Shown here in pieces: positions 25,718-34,790 of a DNA stretch of 38,134 nucleotides. Numbering within the stretch: the stretch's first letter is position 1; every line of letters begins with the position of its first letter. This stretch comes from Deltaproteobacteria bacterium (lineage in GTDB: Bacteria; Myxococcota_A; Polyangia; Haliangiales; Haliangiaceae). The stretch covers positions 1 through 38,134 of the forward strand of contig JAKQOD010000608.1 of the NCBI GenBank assembly GCA_029565465.1. Direction: 5' to 3'. A program made the translations under genes and the position numbers. Below the pieces are notes generated by a model. It had not been told where the DNA came from. It saw nothing but the letters and a program-made list of their open reading frames with translations, and ran no database searches.

Positions 25718-27820
25718 ATGCGCTTTGCAAGAGTGTGGATCGTTGTGTTGGTTGCCGCGGTGGCATGTCGTGAAGGCAGTTCGTCGCAACGTGAAAAAGT
25801 GAGCAATGCCTCGACCCCCGCGCCTCGAGATGCAAAACCTGCAGCGCACGCCGATCATCAAGATCAACCAAACGTTACGCCACCGAGCAATCCGATCGTC
25901 GTACCAACTGCTCATCCCGACACAATCTCGCACGCGTCGGAGTACGCGGGCAGCGCCGCGCCGGTCGACACCAATGAAACGTTCGACGGTGCAGCACAAC
26001 GCAAACGCAATCGCGCGCGGTTGGCAGCCGATACCTCGCCGGTGCACATGCTCGTGGGTAGCTCGGCACGCGAGCTTGGTGAGCAAAGCTGCGCTGCAGT
26101 TGTGCCTAAAGCCGATGTCGCAACCCCGATCTTGCTCAAGCCAAATCTTGGTGGCTTCGATTGGTTTCGCGATCCGAAAAGCAATCACGGTGATAACGGC
26201 GTCACCGGTCGCACGACCGACCCTGAGTTTGTGCGCGGCGTGATCCATTGCCTCAAAGCGCGTGGTCACACCAAGATCACGGTTGCCGACGGGTTCACGG
26301 GCAAAGCCACGGATTGGGATCGTTTGGTGAAAGTCTCAGGCTACGCAACGATGGCGGCCGACGAAGGCGTGCCGCTGGTAGCCATGGACGACGACGGTGT
26401 GTTCGATGTGCAAGGCGAAAAGCCAGGCAAGCCAGTGGCAATCACGGGCATGGAAAAGACCTCGGTACCGACGCTGCTGATGCCGCGGTTACTCGCGTGG
26501 CACTTGCAGCACGGGCTGTATATTTCGCTGCCCAAGATCAAGACTCACCGGTACGCAGTATTTTCCATCGGCATCAAAGCCCAACAAGGCACCGTGTTCT
26601 ACAGCGACGCGGCACCCGCGTTTCATCAGCGTGGCCGCACCCACAAGGAAATCGGCAAGGCACTCAAGCTGGTGAAAGCCAAAGCGCCTGGCGCTCGCGC
26701 TGTCTACGTGGCGTCACTGGAGAAATTCGCACAACGCATGGCTGACGTGCTCGAAGTTGAAGCGCCCGATGTTGTGCTTGCCGAAGGTGCGCCTGCGATG
26801 AGTGGCGACGGTTTTGGTCAACTATTCCCGTCGGTGGAGCGGGTTGCGATCGGTGGGACGAATGTAGTTGCCGTCGATCGCGTTGGCGCTCAGTTTCTCG
26901 GCTTGTGGAACAATCTCGAGCTCGCCAAGGAACTCGGCGGCCACACAACATCGCCGCTGCTCGAAGTTGCTGCGAAGCAACTGGGCATCGACATCACGGC
27001 CCCGAAGGTAATTGGCAGTGGCGCATCGTTGCTGGACAAACCGCGCCCGTATCATCTGATCGGCATGGCGAATTTTGTCGTGCGTGGCGACGGTGACTCC
27101 ATGCTGGCCAATGCCGGTGTCGCTGATTCGCAAGTGCCCGCACTACCACCGTCGGCGAATCAATTGCGTGCCAAGCAAATCGCAGCCAGCGCAGCGCCCA
27201 AGATCGACGGTGGCGATGATGCCGTGTGGGATACCGCGCCAGCGCTGCCTTGGAGTACCAATTGGCGCGGCGAGCCAGTTGGTATCAACACAACGGTGCG
27301 AGCGTTGTGGTCGCCAGCGACTGCCGATGCGCCTGCAACCTTGTACTTGCGTTGGGAACTCGACGATGCCGATCTCGCTGCTGGCAATACCGACCAAACA
27401 CGGCCAATTGATCAAGAGCGCATCGATCTATATGTCGAGGACTGCGTTGAATTGTTTCTCACGCCAGACCCCGACCAGCCGATGCGCTATTTCGAAATCG
27501 AGCTTGGCCCTTACGGCCACTATTTCGATCTAACGATTGACCGTGCTGCCAAGACCGCCGCCGCCCGTTCGGTTGCAAGCTGGTCCGGCGGCCTACGCAT
27601 TGGCACGGCGCGCGATGCGGCCCAAAAGCGCGCGGTGATCGAAGTCGCCATCACTGCACCGGACATTGCTAGCGCACTGAGCGTCGGTGCGTCGCTGCCC
27701 ATCGGTTTGTATCGCATGGAAGGCAGAACGCCGCGGCAATATCTCGCTGCTTTTCCAACCAATACGCCGAAGCCGAACTTTCATGTGCCGTCGGCGTTTG
27801 GCCGCTTGGTACTTGAGTAA
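25718..27820 (+). CDS. lipoprotein with DUF362 domain and C-terminal CBM9-like domain
   Basis: A 700-residue lipoprotein with lipobox VAC (Cys17) and a Pro/Ser/Thr-rich linker to about 100. Residues about 108-460 match DUF362: TPILLKPNLGGFD, RTTDPEFVRGVIHCLKARG, ITVADGF, LYISLPKIKTHRYAVFSIGIK and the QQGTVF segment. The C-terminal part (about 488-700) resembles a carbohydrate-binding family 9 (CBM9/DOMON-like) domain: KIDGGDDAVWDTAPALPWS, TLYLRWELDDADLAAGNTDQ, DCVELFLTPDPDQPMRYFEIELGPYG and RAVIEVAITAP. It probably binds a sugar or similar ligand at the cell surface; no enzymatic activity is assigned. The chosen start is MRFARVW; an ATG 42 bp upstream lacks a signal context. Confidence 0.86.
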   Translation: MRFARVWIVVLVAAVACREGSSSQREKVSNASTPAPRDAKPAAHADHQDQPNVTPPSNPIVVPTAHPDTISHASEYAGSAAPVDTNETFDGAAQRKRNRARLAADTSPVHMLVGSSARELGEQSCAAVVPKADVATPILLKPNLGGFDWFRDPKSNHGDNGVTGRTTDPEFVRGVIHCLKARGHTKITVADGFTGKATDWDRLVKVSGYATMAADEGVPLVAMDDDGVFDVQGEKPGKPVAITGMEKTSVPTLLMPRLLAWHLQHGLYISLPKIKTHRYAVFSIGIKAQQGTVFYSDAAPAFHQRGRTHKEIGKALKLVKAKAPGARAVYVASLEKFAQRMADVLEVEAPDVVLAEGAPAMSGDGFGQLFPSVERVAIGGTNVVAVDRVGAQFLGLWNNLELAKELGGHTTSPLLEVAAKQLGIDITAPKVIGSGASLLDKPRPYHLIGMANFVVRGDGDSMLANAGVADSQVPALPPSANQLRAKQIAASAAPKIDGGDDAVWDTAPALPWSTNWRGEPVGINTTVRALWSPATADAPATLYLRWELDDADLAAGNTDQTRPIDQERIDLYVEDCVELFLTPDPDQPMRYFEIELGPYGHYFDLTIDRAAKTAAARSVASWSGGLRIGTARDAAQKRAVIEVAITAPDIASALSVGASLPIGLYRMEGRTPRQYLAAFPTNTPKPNFHVPSAFGRLVLE

Positions 27821-29155
27821 CTACAGTTCAACGCCGTTGCGGGCGACGAGCGCGGACTTCGCATCCGCCTTTTCGTGCACGGCAACTGGCATTGCAAAAC
27901 CTGGCGAGCTGTACACGACAACATACATGTAACGGCCGGGCTTGATGCCAGCAGCGAAGCGCACCGGCACCGAGACTGGCGCAGGCGTTTCGGTCGCCGT
28001 CTTCCACACCCACTTGGTGCATTCTTTTTCCCAGATGATGCGGCCGCTGCTGTCCCAGCCTTCGATCTTGCCAGTCTCGGCGTGCGCTGCGCATTCTTCG
28101 TATTTTACTTTTTCGCTTTTGAAGACAACTTTGACAGCATCACCTTCGGTTGTCGCAGTTTCCACGATGCCACGCGAGGCTTTGATGCCATTGAGCGTCT
28201 TGGGCTTCGGGGCCGGCCAACGTTCGTTGCTCAGTGCGTAGAATTTAGCTGGCGCATCGAACTTGATCTTGTTGCCCCAAATCGCACGCAATGCTGCAGT
28301 GCGCTCACCAGCAAACATGCCCATGCGTTTTACTTGGCTCGCGTCGGTGTTGTAGCAGTCCTGCATCGCGAGGCGCAGCATGCCACCCATCGGCGTGCGC
28401 GCCATGGCATCCAACGCATCGTGGGAGCTCGGGGCTTTGGCTTGGGCTTTTACTTGGCTAGTAATGTGTGGCCAAAGTGCAGCGTCGCAGCCTTCCATTG
28501 CTTTGGCGTTGCCAGCGCGCGAGCCGTCGATGTATTTGAGTGCATTGTGGTAGAGGTCTTTGTTGTCCTGCACCGCGGTCGCCCATTCGGCGTGGGCTTT
28601 GGCTGGCAATGCCAGCAACTCGGCCAGGGCTGGCGTTGCGGCTGCGAGTGCTTCCACTGCGGCTTGGCGCTCAATCGCGTTGCGCTGTACCCACGCAAAA
28701 TGAAGCAACACGTTTTGCTTTTCCTCGGCGGTAAGGCTCGACGCTGCGACTTCGCTTTCAAAGATCTTGCGGTCTAGCGCTTTTGCGTCAGCAGCGCAGA
28801 TGGCCCAAATGGCAACCTTTTCAGCATCGCTGCTGGTCTTCTGATTGATGCAAGCAGCGACGTAGGCTACGCGTTGTGCCATCGAGATTTGCGGCGTGGT
28901 GTCCAAAACCCATGCGCCTTCGACGACGGGGAATTGCGCAAACCGCAATACCTCGGCAGCGGCAATGCCACGATCCCACGCCGAACTCGTGGCTAGCGGG
29001 GCAGGCTTATCAGCGCGTGGCCAATCAAAGAATGCGCGCTCAGTTTTTGCGTTACCGGCTAGCGCCAGGCTGCTGCCGAAAACAATAGCAAGAGGCATGA
29101 CGCTGCGAGAGAAATTCTTAACAAATGTAATCATCGATGTCATTGCCGATGACAT
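27821..29155 (-). CDS. exported alanine-rich protein of unknown function
   Basis: A protein of about 444 residues with a Sec signal (FSRSVMPLAIVFGSSLALAG). Several starts compete: ATG 29155, 29143 and 29134, none with a clear Shine-Dalgarno. The body is helical and alanine-rich, with evenly spread cysteines (AACINQK, AICAADAK, EGCDAALW, MQDCYNT). The C-terminal part is beta-rich (VKVVFKSEKVKYEECAAHAE, GWDSSGRIIWEKECTKWVWK, PGRYMYVVV). No family is recognised. Its stop abuts the stop of the convergent DUF362 gene with no base between. Confidence 0.72.
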   Translation of the reverse strand: MSSAMTSMITFVKNFSRSVMPLAIVFGSSLALAGNAKTERAFFDWPRADKPAPLATSSAWDRGIAAAEVLRFAQFPVVEGAWVLDTTPQISMAQRVAYVAACINQKTSSDAEKVAIWAICAADAKALDRKIFESEVAASSLTAEEKQNVLLHFAWVQRNAIERQAAVEALAAATPALAELLALPAKAHAEWATAVQDNKDLYHNALKYIDGSRAGNAKAMEGCDAALWPHITSQVKAQAKAPSSHDALDAMARTPMGGMLRLAMQDCYNTDASQVKRMGMFAGERTAALRAIWGNKIKFDAPAKFYALSNERWPAPKPKTLNGIKASRGIVETATTEGDAVKVVFKSEKVKYEECAAHAETGKIEGWDSSGRIIWEKECTKWVWKTATETPAPVSVPVRFAAGIKPGRYMYVVVYSSPGFAMPVAVHEKADAKSALVARNGVEL

Positions 29156-29238
29156 AGCAACAAGGATTTGCTTGCGCAAGCCGAAAATAGTCGGGGGTGC
29201 TGTTGATGTGGTGCTTCAAAGTTAGCTACCCTTCACGG

Positions 29239-30270
29239 ATGAGCGCTACTCATCATGTCACCGTAGTCAATCGCGCTGGCGCGATCCTCGACCTGCGCGT
29301 TGCTGTAGCGCACCCTGACGTCGGCCTTGCTGAACACGCAAACGACGTTGTATTCGGCGGTCTATTGTTGCCGTTGGATTGGCCTGGATGTGCCGACCTT
29401 CCAGCAATGGCACAGCTTGCCGAAGCTCACGTCCAATACGCGGGCACATCGTCGATAACCATACAAAAAGAGCGGCCACGCTCAGTAGGTGACACACGTA
29501 TTATACTGCGAGATCCGGCGGCCCTGCCGAACGTAGAAGTTGGCGATAGCTGGGACGCTGCGCCATTGTCCGAGCCGCAAGTATTTGCGGGGGCGCCGTG
29601 GTTAGCTCACAGTATGGACGGGGTGACACCTAACGTCCGGCGTCTGTACTTGTGGAACCGTGATTTGACCTCAATTCCAGCGGACCTCGAGCGCTTGGTG
29701 GCGCTGCGCGAACTGAATGTAAACGGCAGCAGAATTTCCACGCTACGCAACGTCTTGTCACAGTTGCCTGAGCTGCGGGTGCTACGGGCTGGGACGCTCG
29801 ATAAGCTCCCCAAAGGCCTGACATCACTCAAGCACTTGCATACGCTGATGCTGACCATCGCGGACCCTGGGCCTGAACTTGCCCAGTGCAACGCACTTGC
29901 CTGTTTGACGATAGAAGGCGTGACAAGTGTCGACCCCTCGTTTGCCAGCCTCAAACTCGACAAATTGTATTGTGGCATTGTCGGCGATACTTACCCGGAC
30001 GAGCTATTCGAACTGCAACAACTACGCGTGCTCAGCCTGTCCGCTCGGGCGAAGATAACGTCGCTACCGGATGCCATAACGAAGTTGCCGGCACTACGGG
30101 TGCTCGACATACGTCGGCTTGCGCTAGGCAAAAAAGCGGCAGACCGGCTTAGGGAGTTGCTGCCACACGTGCAAATTATTCACAAGGCCGCGGACATTTG
30201 GGATCGCGCGTACGATGTTGTTGTTCCGCTGCCATTCTCGGGCAGCCGCGGCGTTCACGTTCTGGATTAA
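29239..30270 (+). CDS. leucine-rich-repeat protein
   Basis: A 343-residue cytoplasmic-looking protein. After an N-terminal part of about 125 residues without a known domain, residues about 130-300 hold degenerate leucine-rich repeats: VRRLYLWNRDLTSIPADLER, LVALRELNVNGSRISTL, LPELRVLRAGTLDKLPKGL, LKHLHTLML, LQQLRVLSLS, ITSLPDAITKLPALRVLDIR. These fit the bacterial L..L..L.L..N.L..LP pattern. It probably binds a protein partner. The base composition looks slightly less GC-rich than the neighbours. The start MSATHHVTVV was preferred over an ATG 42 bp upstream that lies in the promoter region. Confidence 0.75.
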   Translation: MSATHHVTVVNRAGAILDLRVAVAHPDVGLAEHANDVVFGGLLLPLDWPGCADLPAMAQLAEAHVQYAGTSSITIQKERPRSVGDTRIILRDPAALPNVEVGDSWDAAPLSEPQVFAGAPWLAHSMDGVTPNVRRLYLWNRDLTSIPADLERLVALRELNVNGSRISTLRNVLSQLPELRVLRAGTLDKLPKGLTSLKHLHTLMLTIADPGPELAQCNALACLTIEGVTSVDPSFASLKLDKLYCGIVGDTYPDELFELQQLRVLSLSARAKITSLPDAITKLPALRVLDIRRLALGKKAADRLRELLPHVQIIHKAADIWDRAYDVVVPLPFSGSRGVHVLD

Positions 30271-30319
30271 CCGGCAGCGGCGCCGGGTGTCACGTGGCAG
30301 TGCATAACGGCACGGCCGC

Positions 30320-31192
30320 TCATGTCTTGGGATAATACTTCGCTAGCAGCGCTGGGTCACACGCTTCAAAGGTGACTTGTTTAGGCATGAGTTTGACACG
30401 GATCAAGCGGCCGATCGTGGCGTCAAATCCGACGACGAACCACGCATAGAAGGCACCGAAGCCGCCTACCTTGAGGCGCGACGCGTAGTTGGTGTAACCG
30501 CGGACATCTTTGAACTGCTCCATGCCTAGCATCAGGTGCGGGTCGGTTACCAGGCCAGCTGGAGGTTGACGAGGTGGCACGTAGGGGTCTTTGACGAACT
30601 CCGCAACGTCGCGGCCCACGCGAGCATGATACGAACCGTCTTCGATCAATGATGTTAGCGCGCGCTGATGCGGGTGCGTGCCGTCGAGGATTTGCTGGGC
30701 TTGCTGCTGCATTTCTTCGAGGCCGTTTTCATGCGCGCGCAGCAAGACTAAGTCGTAGTGTGGGTGGCGATGAAACGTTTGCAAAATGTGATGTTGCAGC
30801 GTTTGCTTCGGGCTGTGGAAGCCTGTCGGGTCGAGCACCGTTGCAGGGCCGGAGATGAAGCGGCGCATGTTGTGAAAATTCCACGGAATGCCTTGGGCGT
30901 CGTAGAAAATCCGGGTTTCGGCGAACGCATTGAGGAGCATTTGGTCGCGTGCAGCGACGAGGAGTTGCGAAACGGTGGGCACCACGTCGATATGGCCAAG
31001 CGTTTTGAGTCGTTCGACCCGGCGCCGCACCATGGGTGGCCATACGTACGCGGCGATCAACAGAAACAATTGCACAAACTTGTCGCGATTTTGCCGCAAG
31101 CCGCCAAACACATCACGTAGCAGCGACCACCACGACCGGCCAAGCCACGTTGGCGGCGTCGCACCTTGGCGGTCCGCCATGGTTGTTGCCAT
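30320..31192 (-). CDS. protein of unknown function with one hydrophobic segment
   Basis: About 290 residues from ATG 31192; ATG 31180 (MADRQGATPP) and 31225 are also possible. One hydrophobic stretch (KFVQLFLLIAAYVWPPMV, about 38-56) precedes a basic, helical domain with conspicuous histidines (GIPWNFHNMRRFISGP, SPKQTLQHHILQTFHRHPHYD) and a GAFYAWFVVGFDATIGRL segment near the C-terminus. I recognise no family. The frame is open far upstream, but that part is Pro/Ser/Cys-rich and not coding-like. It lies in line with the next leftward gene but 250 bp separate them. Confidence 0.62.
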   Translation of the reverse strand: MATTMADRQGATPPTWLGRSWWSLLRDVFGGLRQNRDKFVQLFLLIAAYVWPPMVRRRVERLKTLGHIDVVPTVSQLLVAARDQMLLNAFAETRIFYDAQGIPWNFHNMRRFISGPATVLDPTGFHSPKQTLQHHILQTFHRHPHYDLVLLRAHENGLEEMQQQAQQILDGTHPHQRALTSLIEDGSYHARVGRDVAEFVKDPYVPPRQPPAGLVTDPHLMLGMEQFKDVRGYTNYASRLKVGGFGAFYAWFVVGFDATIGRLIRVKLMPKQVTFEACDPALLAKYYPKT

Positions 31193-31442
31193 CGGCTCAG
31201 GCGCCGTCGTGGTTGGAGCTGCCATTGCGGTAGCGTACCGCAACCTCGCGTGCCGCGGTACCTCCTGCGAAACTGGTTGTGGGTGCGGCATCGCGTCGCT
31301 TACGTGGTTGACCCCGCAGCGGAGCGGTGGGCGGCGATCGAAGTTCGCAACAAGTAAGTGTGCGCCGATGGGGCAACTCGGTGTTACCGGGTCGCAAACG
31401 CTAGCGTTGCTGCCCGAATAACCGGCAGTTGCGATGTTCGCG
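31193..31442. other. intergenic region with a 12-bp palindrome
   Basis: Between two leftward genes I find no convincing reading frame. It includes AACGCTAGCGTT (31396-31407), a perfect 12-bp palindrome without a loop or T-run, so it resembles a protein-binding site more than a terminator. Confidence 0.3.
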
Positions 31443-32924
31443 TTACCGCGTCGCGGTCCGCGTGGCGGTATCGTTTGGGGTGGCAATGACGATGCCATCG
31501 CCGGGCAAACCTGTGAACGCTTCTGGTTGCACGAGCCCCATCCAGGGGTCGCTTGGTGGCGTTGCGAAGATGGCGGCATACACGCGACTGTTGATGTCTG
31601 CAAATGATGGCACGTTGGCGCTATCGGCATAGGCGCGCTCGAATAGTGTGTGCACTTGCCGATGCAGCTTGAATTCGTTTTGTGCGGTATCTGCGACGAT
31701 CAGTGCTTCAAATGTTTTGATCGCGAGTTCATCAGATTCTTTGCCTGGCACCGCAGCGCCGGTTGGCAGCGCGTGGCGTAGTCGCAAAAAGAGTTCGCGT
31801 GCTGGTGCCGACAAGATCGTCGTTGGACCCGATTTCCAACCAGCGGCGGTGCGAGCCTTGGCATCAGTGGCGGCATCTGCCATACGAAACGACGTGTCGA
31901 GGTAACCACGCGCTGGCGCATCGCCAGCCTTGGCGATAGTTTGCACGGTGCCGTAGCCAAACATGGCTTGGCCGATCAAGCGCCAGTCATCGGCGCTCGC
32001 GCGAATGCTTGCCGGGGTTGGGCCCAGTTGAATCGTTTGGAGATCGGGCACTTCGACATAGGCCTTGGCCATCGTGGCACTTTGCGCCCGGTCGATGTAG
32101 CGCTGGACATCCTCGTCGGTCGCAATCCGGCCACGCGAGTCCACCGCTGCAATCGCATTGCGCTTTTGCCAAGAAGCATCGATAGCTGCCGATGCACGCT
32201 GGTGATAACTTGAGATCGCGGCGATGCGTTGCTTCGGCGCCATGGTACGCAATTGCAGCGCCAGCGCTTCGGCAGCTTTGAGGCCCGTGACAAATTGCGT
32301 TGGTGCGTACAAGCCGGGCAACGCATCAATAGGCGTGCCGTTGTCGTCGAGAATATAGTGTGCACCGTTACCGGTGGTAGTGCGCACGATCTTGCGGCCG
32401 TCACCCATGTCGATAGTTACGGTTGGAATCGCACGTTCGGTGCTCCAGTGCAGAATATAGTGACTGCGAAGGTACGCACTTACGACGGGGTCAGCGTACA
32501 GCGCGGTCCGAAAAAAGCGGCTGTTGGCACACGACAAGTCATTGGTTAGTTCACCGAGCATGCGCAGCGACAAGATTGGTTTGCGTGTCGCTTTGGCGGC
32601 AGTCTTGGCAGCGTCGATATCGGTGTACCAAAACAGCCGCGAAACCGTTGCATAGCGCTGGCCGGCTTCGGCGTCGACCGCGAGTTCGAGCTGCGCCCGC
32701 TTGGCGGCATCAAGCTGTGCTGCGTCGTATTGTGCAAGCAATTGCTGCAGCCGCTCCGGGCTACGAGCTGGCTTTGCTGCTGCGGGGTTCGGCGCCGGGG
32801 CGGGGGCAGCGCCGCTATGCGACTGCGCCTGAACCGACGACGAATCGAGCAAGCTGCAAGCTGCCGCGCCAGTAAGACTGAGGATCATCAGCAAGGAGAA
32901 TGGGGATGCATAGCAAATCGTCAT
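31443..32924 (-). CDS. lipoprotein with a thioredoxin-fold region lacking the CxxC pair
   Basis: A 493-residue lipoprotein: a hydrophobic leader ends in GAAAC (Cys23), followed by a Pro/Ala linker to about 52. Residues about 96-215 look like the DUF255/thioredoxin-like fold: AAKTAAKATRKPILSLRMLG, then CANSRFFRTALYADPVVSAYLRSHYILHW, where the usual redox motif would be, but only Cys132 is present. The rest (about 220-480) is helical and unknown. The protein may be an inactive or chaperone-like thioredoxin relative. The start ATG 32924 was chosen because it gives a proper signal; an upstream in-frame start at 33038 overlaps the divergent gene. Confidence 0.73.
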   Translation of the reverse strand: MTICYASPFSLLMILSLTGAAACSLLDSSSVQAQSHSGAAPAPAPNPAAAKPARSPERLQQLLAQYDAAQLDAAKRAQLELAVDAEAGQRYATVSRLFWYTDIDAAKTAAKATRKPILSLRMLGELTNDLSCANSRFFRTALYADPVVSAYLRSHYILHWSTERAIPTVTIDMGDGRKIVRTTTGNGAHYILDDNGTPIDALPGLYAPTQFVTGLKAAEALALQLRTMAPKQRIAAISSYHQRASAAIDASWQKRNAIAAVDSRGRIATDEDVQRYIDRAQSATMAKAYVEVPDLQTIQLGPTPASIRASADDWRLIGQAMFGYGTVQTIAKAGDAPARGYLDTSFRMADAATDAKARTAAGWKSGPTTILSAPARELFLRLRHALPTGAAVPGKESDELAIKTFEALIVADTAQNEFKLHRQVHTLFERAYADSANVPSFADINSRVYAAIFATPPSDPWMGLVQPEAFTGLPGDGIVIATPNDTATRTATR

Positions 32925-33031
32925 GGTTAAGATATACGCGCCGGCCGCACGCTCGCGTGTAAGGCCTTTGTAAGGATGCCCAAGACTCCCGTCGTGATGT
33001 GCCTCGCATGGTCCCGTGATAGGCTGCCGCC

Positions 33032-33727
33032 ATGGCAAACGACAACAGCCCGGGCGGCAGCAAGATCTACCGCCACCAAGAAACCGCAGCCAGCGACGGC
33101 CACGTTGCCGACGCTGATACCGACGCCATTGTGGCGCATCTCGCAGCTAAGATCGGCAAGGTCGATGGCGTTTGGCACGAGATCGTATCAGACAAGGTGC
33201 ATATCGACGTGCACTTCATCCCACCGCATGGCGACGACAATGTCTGGACGCTGTTCACCACTGGCATGAGTGCGCGGCCCATGACGACACCGCCGGGCTT
33301 TGATGGCCCGCAACGCGGTGAGCTGATCTTGCGCTTGCCAGCAGATTGGCCGCTTACCCAAGAAGCATTCGCCGACGAGAAAAACTATTGGCCGGTGCGC
33401 TGGCTCAAGATGTTGGCGCGGCTGCCGCACGACTACAACACCTGGTTGTGGCCATCGCACACGATTCCCAACGGTGATCCAGCCAAGCCGTTGTCGTCGG
33501 TAACGAAACAGAACGGCATGATGATTGTGCCAGCCACGTGCCTCGACGATGGTGATGAAATCGTCACTACGAGCAGCGGCCCCGTCATGCTGATGGGCAT
33601 CATGCCGCTGTATCCTGAAGAAATGCAGTTCAAGCTTGAGCACGGCTACGATGCGTTGATCGAAAAGCTGGTGGCCGCCGACATCGACGACGTGATTGCG
33701 ATCAATCGCGTCAACGTTTGCCGCTAG
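33032..33727 (+). CDS. suppressor-of-fused (SUFU) domain protein
   Basis: A 231-residue cytoplasmic protein matching the bacterial suppressor-of-fused domain (PF05076). The pattern includes HIDVHFIPPHGDDNVWTLFT followed by TGMSARPMTTP and GELILRLPADWPLT (about 58-112), then WLKMLARLPHDYNTWLWPSHTIPNG (about 128-152), and FKLEHGYDALIEKLVAADIDDVI towards the C-terminus. In animals SUFU regulates Hedgehog signalling; bacterial members are often predicted to be immunity proteins for polymorphic toxins. No toxin gene is seen next to it. It converges on the JmjC-oxygenase gene with 7 bp between stops. Confidence 0.9.
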   Translation: MANDNSPGGSKIYRHQETAASDGHVADADTDAIVAHLAAKIGKVDGVWHEIVSDKVHIDVHFIPPHGDDNVWTLFTTGMSARPMTTPPGFDGPQRGELILRLPADWPLTQEAFADEKNYWPVRWLKMLARLPHDYNTWLWPSHTIPNGDPAKPLSSVTKQNGMMIVPATCLDDGDEIVTTSSGPVMLMGIMPLYPEEMQFKLEHGYDALIEKLVAADIDDVIAINRVNVCR

Positions 33728-33734
33728 CCGCGCA

Positions 33735-34790
33735 TTAGTAGCGAGTGAGGTTGCTGCTGCTGCCCACAGCGCCCGGTGCATACCAATCAACCGCGGCCGG
33801 CTTGGCAAAGCTCAACAACGAAAAGCTGATGCTGATGTCGTGGGAGGTTACGCGGTGCCACCAGCCGGCGGGTAGAAACAGCGTATCGCCAGGGCCAAGC
33901 TCGACGGTGCGCACTTGCATGGCGCGCACTGCCGGGTGGGTTGCTAGTGCGCGCTGGTCGAGATCGACATTGCCGTAGTAGCCGTCCATCGGGTCGAGTA
34001 GCAAGACGGTTTCCGTCGGTGCAATCAGCTCGAAGCGCTTGTGGCCGACGATCTGACTGAACAGGATGTTGGTTGGGTCGTGGTGTAAGGGTGTCACTGT
34101 GCCACCGGGGCCAAGCCACAACGAAGTTGAACCCGGGCTCGTCGAGTCAATAATGCCGTCCGGGATCCGGACGTCGTCCAACAGCTTCGCGAATGCGCGT
34201 CGGCGCATGGTGTGATTGTTGGCCACCATGTACAGATCGTTGCTGTGCTTGGCAGTGGCCACCATGTCGCAAAACGTGCGTAGTTGCATGCGGCGCAGAT
34301 GTTGTGCGGTGTTTTGGTCGTAGCGCGGGTCTTGGCTGCGGCCAACCGTGACTTCAACAACTTGAGTGCCCAACGTTCGTCGAAAATACGCCAAGCTCCA
34401 CTTTTCGATTGCCGGCCAGCGCGATGCAACGTTGGTGAAAACCACTGGTCGCTGCAGCGCAAAGTAGTCGCGAAAGAATGCCGTTGGGGTTGGCAAGGTG
34501 CGGCGTTCGACGGTGTTTGGCGTCGGGTCGAGCTTGGCATGATGGCGCGCGAGGGCGGCGACCATTTCGAGGCGTTGCACTCGGTGGGTTAACCGCTGGG
34601 CCACCGCATAGCCCGGCGAGCTCGCCACTGCAGCAACTTCTTGGCGCGCAACGCGCACTGCAACGCCAGCATGGACCAAGCCAGCAACGATGGCATCGGA
34701 GGTTGTGCCGCTGCACAGGCGTTCGACGATCCATTCACGCCACGCTGGTGAAACCTCGCGGCTCAACCGGTTCGGTTTGGTTCGGCGCAT
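33735..34790 (-). CDS. cupin-8 / JmjC-type 2-oxoglutarate-Fe(II) oxygenase
   Basis: A 351-residue predicted protein hydroxylase. A helical N-terminal part (1-90) precedes the JmjC/cupin-8 domain. Iron ligands fit His236, Asp238 (TPLHHDPTN) and His312 (LPAGWWHRV); Lys251 in GHKRFELIAP would bind 2-oxoglutarate. RPVVFTNVASRWPAIEKWS (about 114-132) and SLWLGPGGTVTPLHHD are typical of the FIH/TYW5-like group, whose members hydroxylate proteins or modified tRNA. The start at 34790 overlaps the stop of the upstream proline-rich lipoprotein gene (TGATG), so the two are co-translated. The substrate is unknown; the neighbour is an attractive candidate. Confidence 0.92.
   Translation of the reverse strand: MRRTKPNRLSREVSPAWREWIVERLCSGTTSDAIVAGLVHAGVAVRVARQEVAAVASSPGYAVAQRLTHRVQRLEMVAALARHHAKLDPTPNTVERRTLPTPTAFFRDYFALQRPVVFTNVASRWPAIEKWSLAYFRRTLGTQVVEVTVGRSQDPRYDQNTAQHLRRMQLRTFCDMVATAKHSNDLYMVANNHTMRRRAFAKLLDDVRIPDGIIDSTSPGSTSLWLGPGGTVTPLHHDPTNILFSQIVGHKRFELIAPTETVLLLDPMDGYYGNVDLDQRALATHPAVRAMQVRTVELGPGDTLFLPAGWWHRVTSHDISISFSLLSFAKPAAVDWYAPGAVGSSSNLTRY

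Noticed and set aside
25634-26269. Leftward open frame of 211 codons, rich in Arg, Cys and His
   Set aside because: It overlaps the DUF362 lipoprotein gene on the opposite strand, whose frame has clear domain motifs; the composition is that of a shadow frame.
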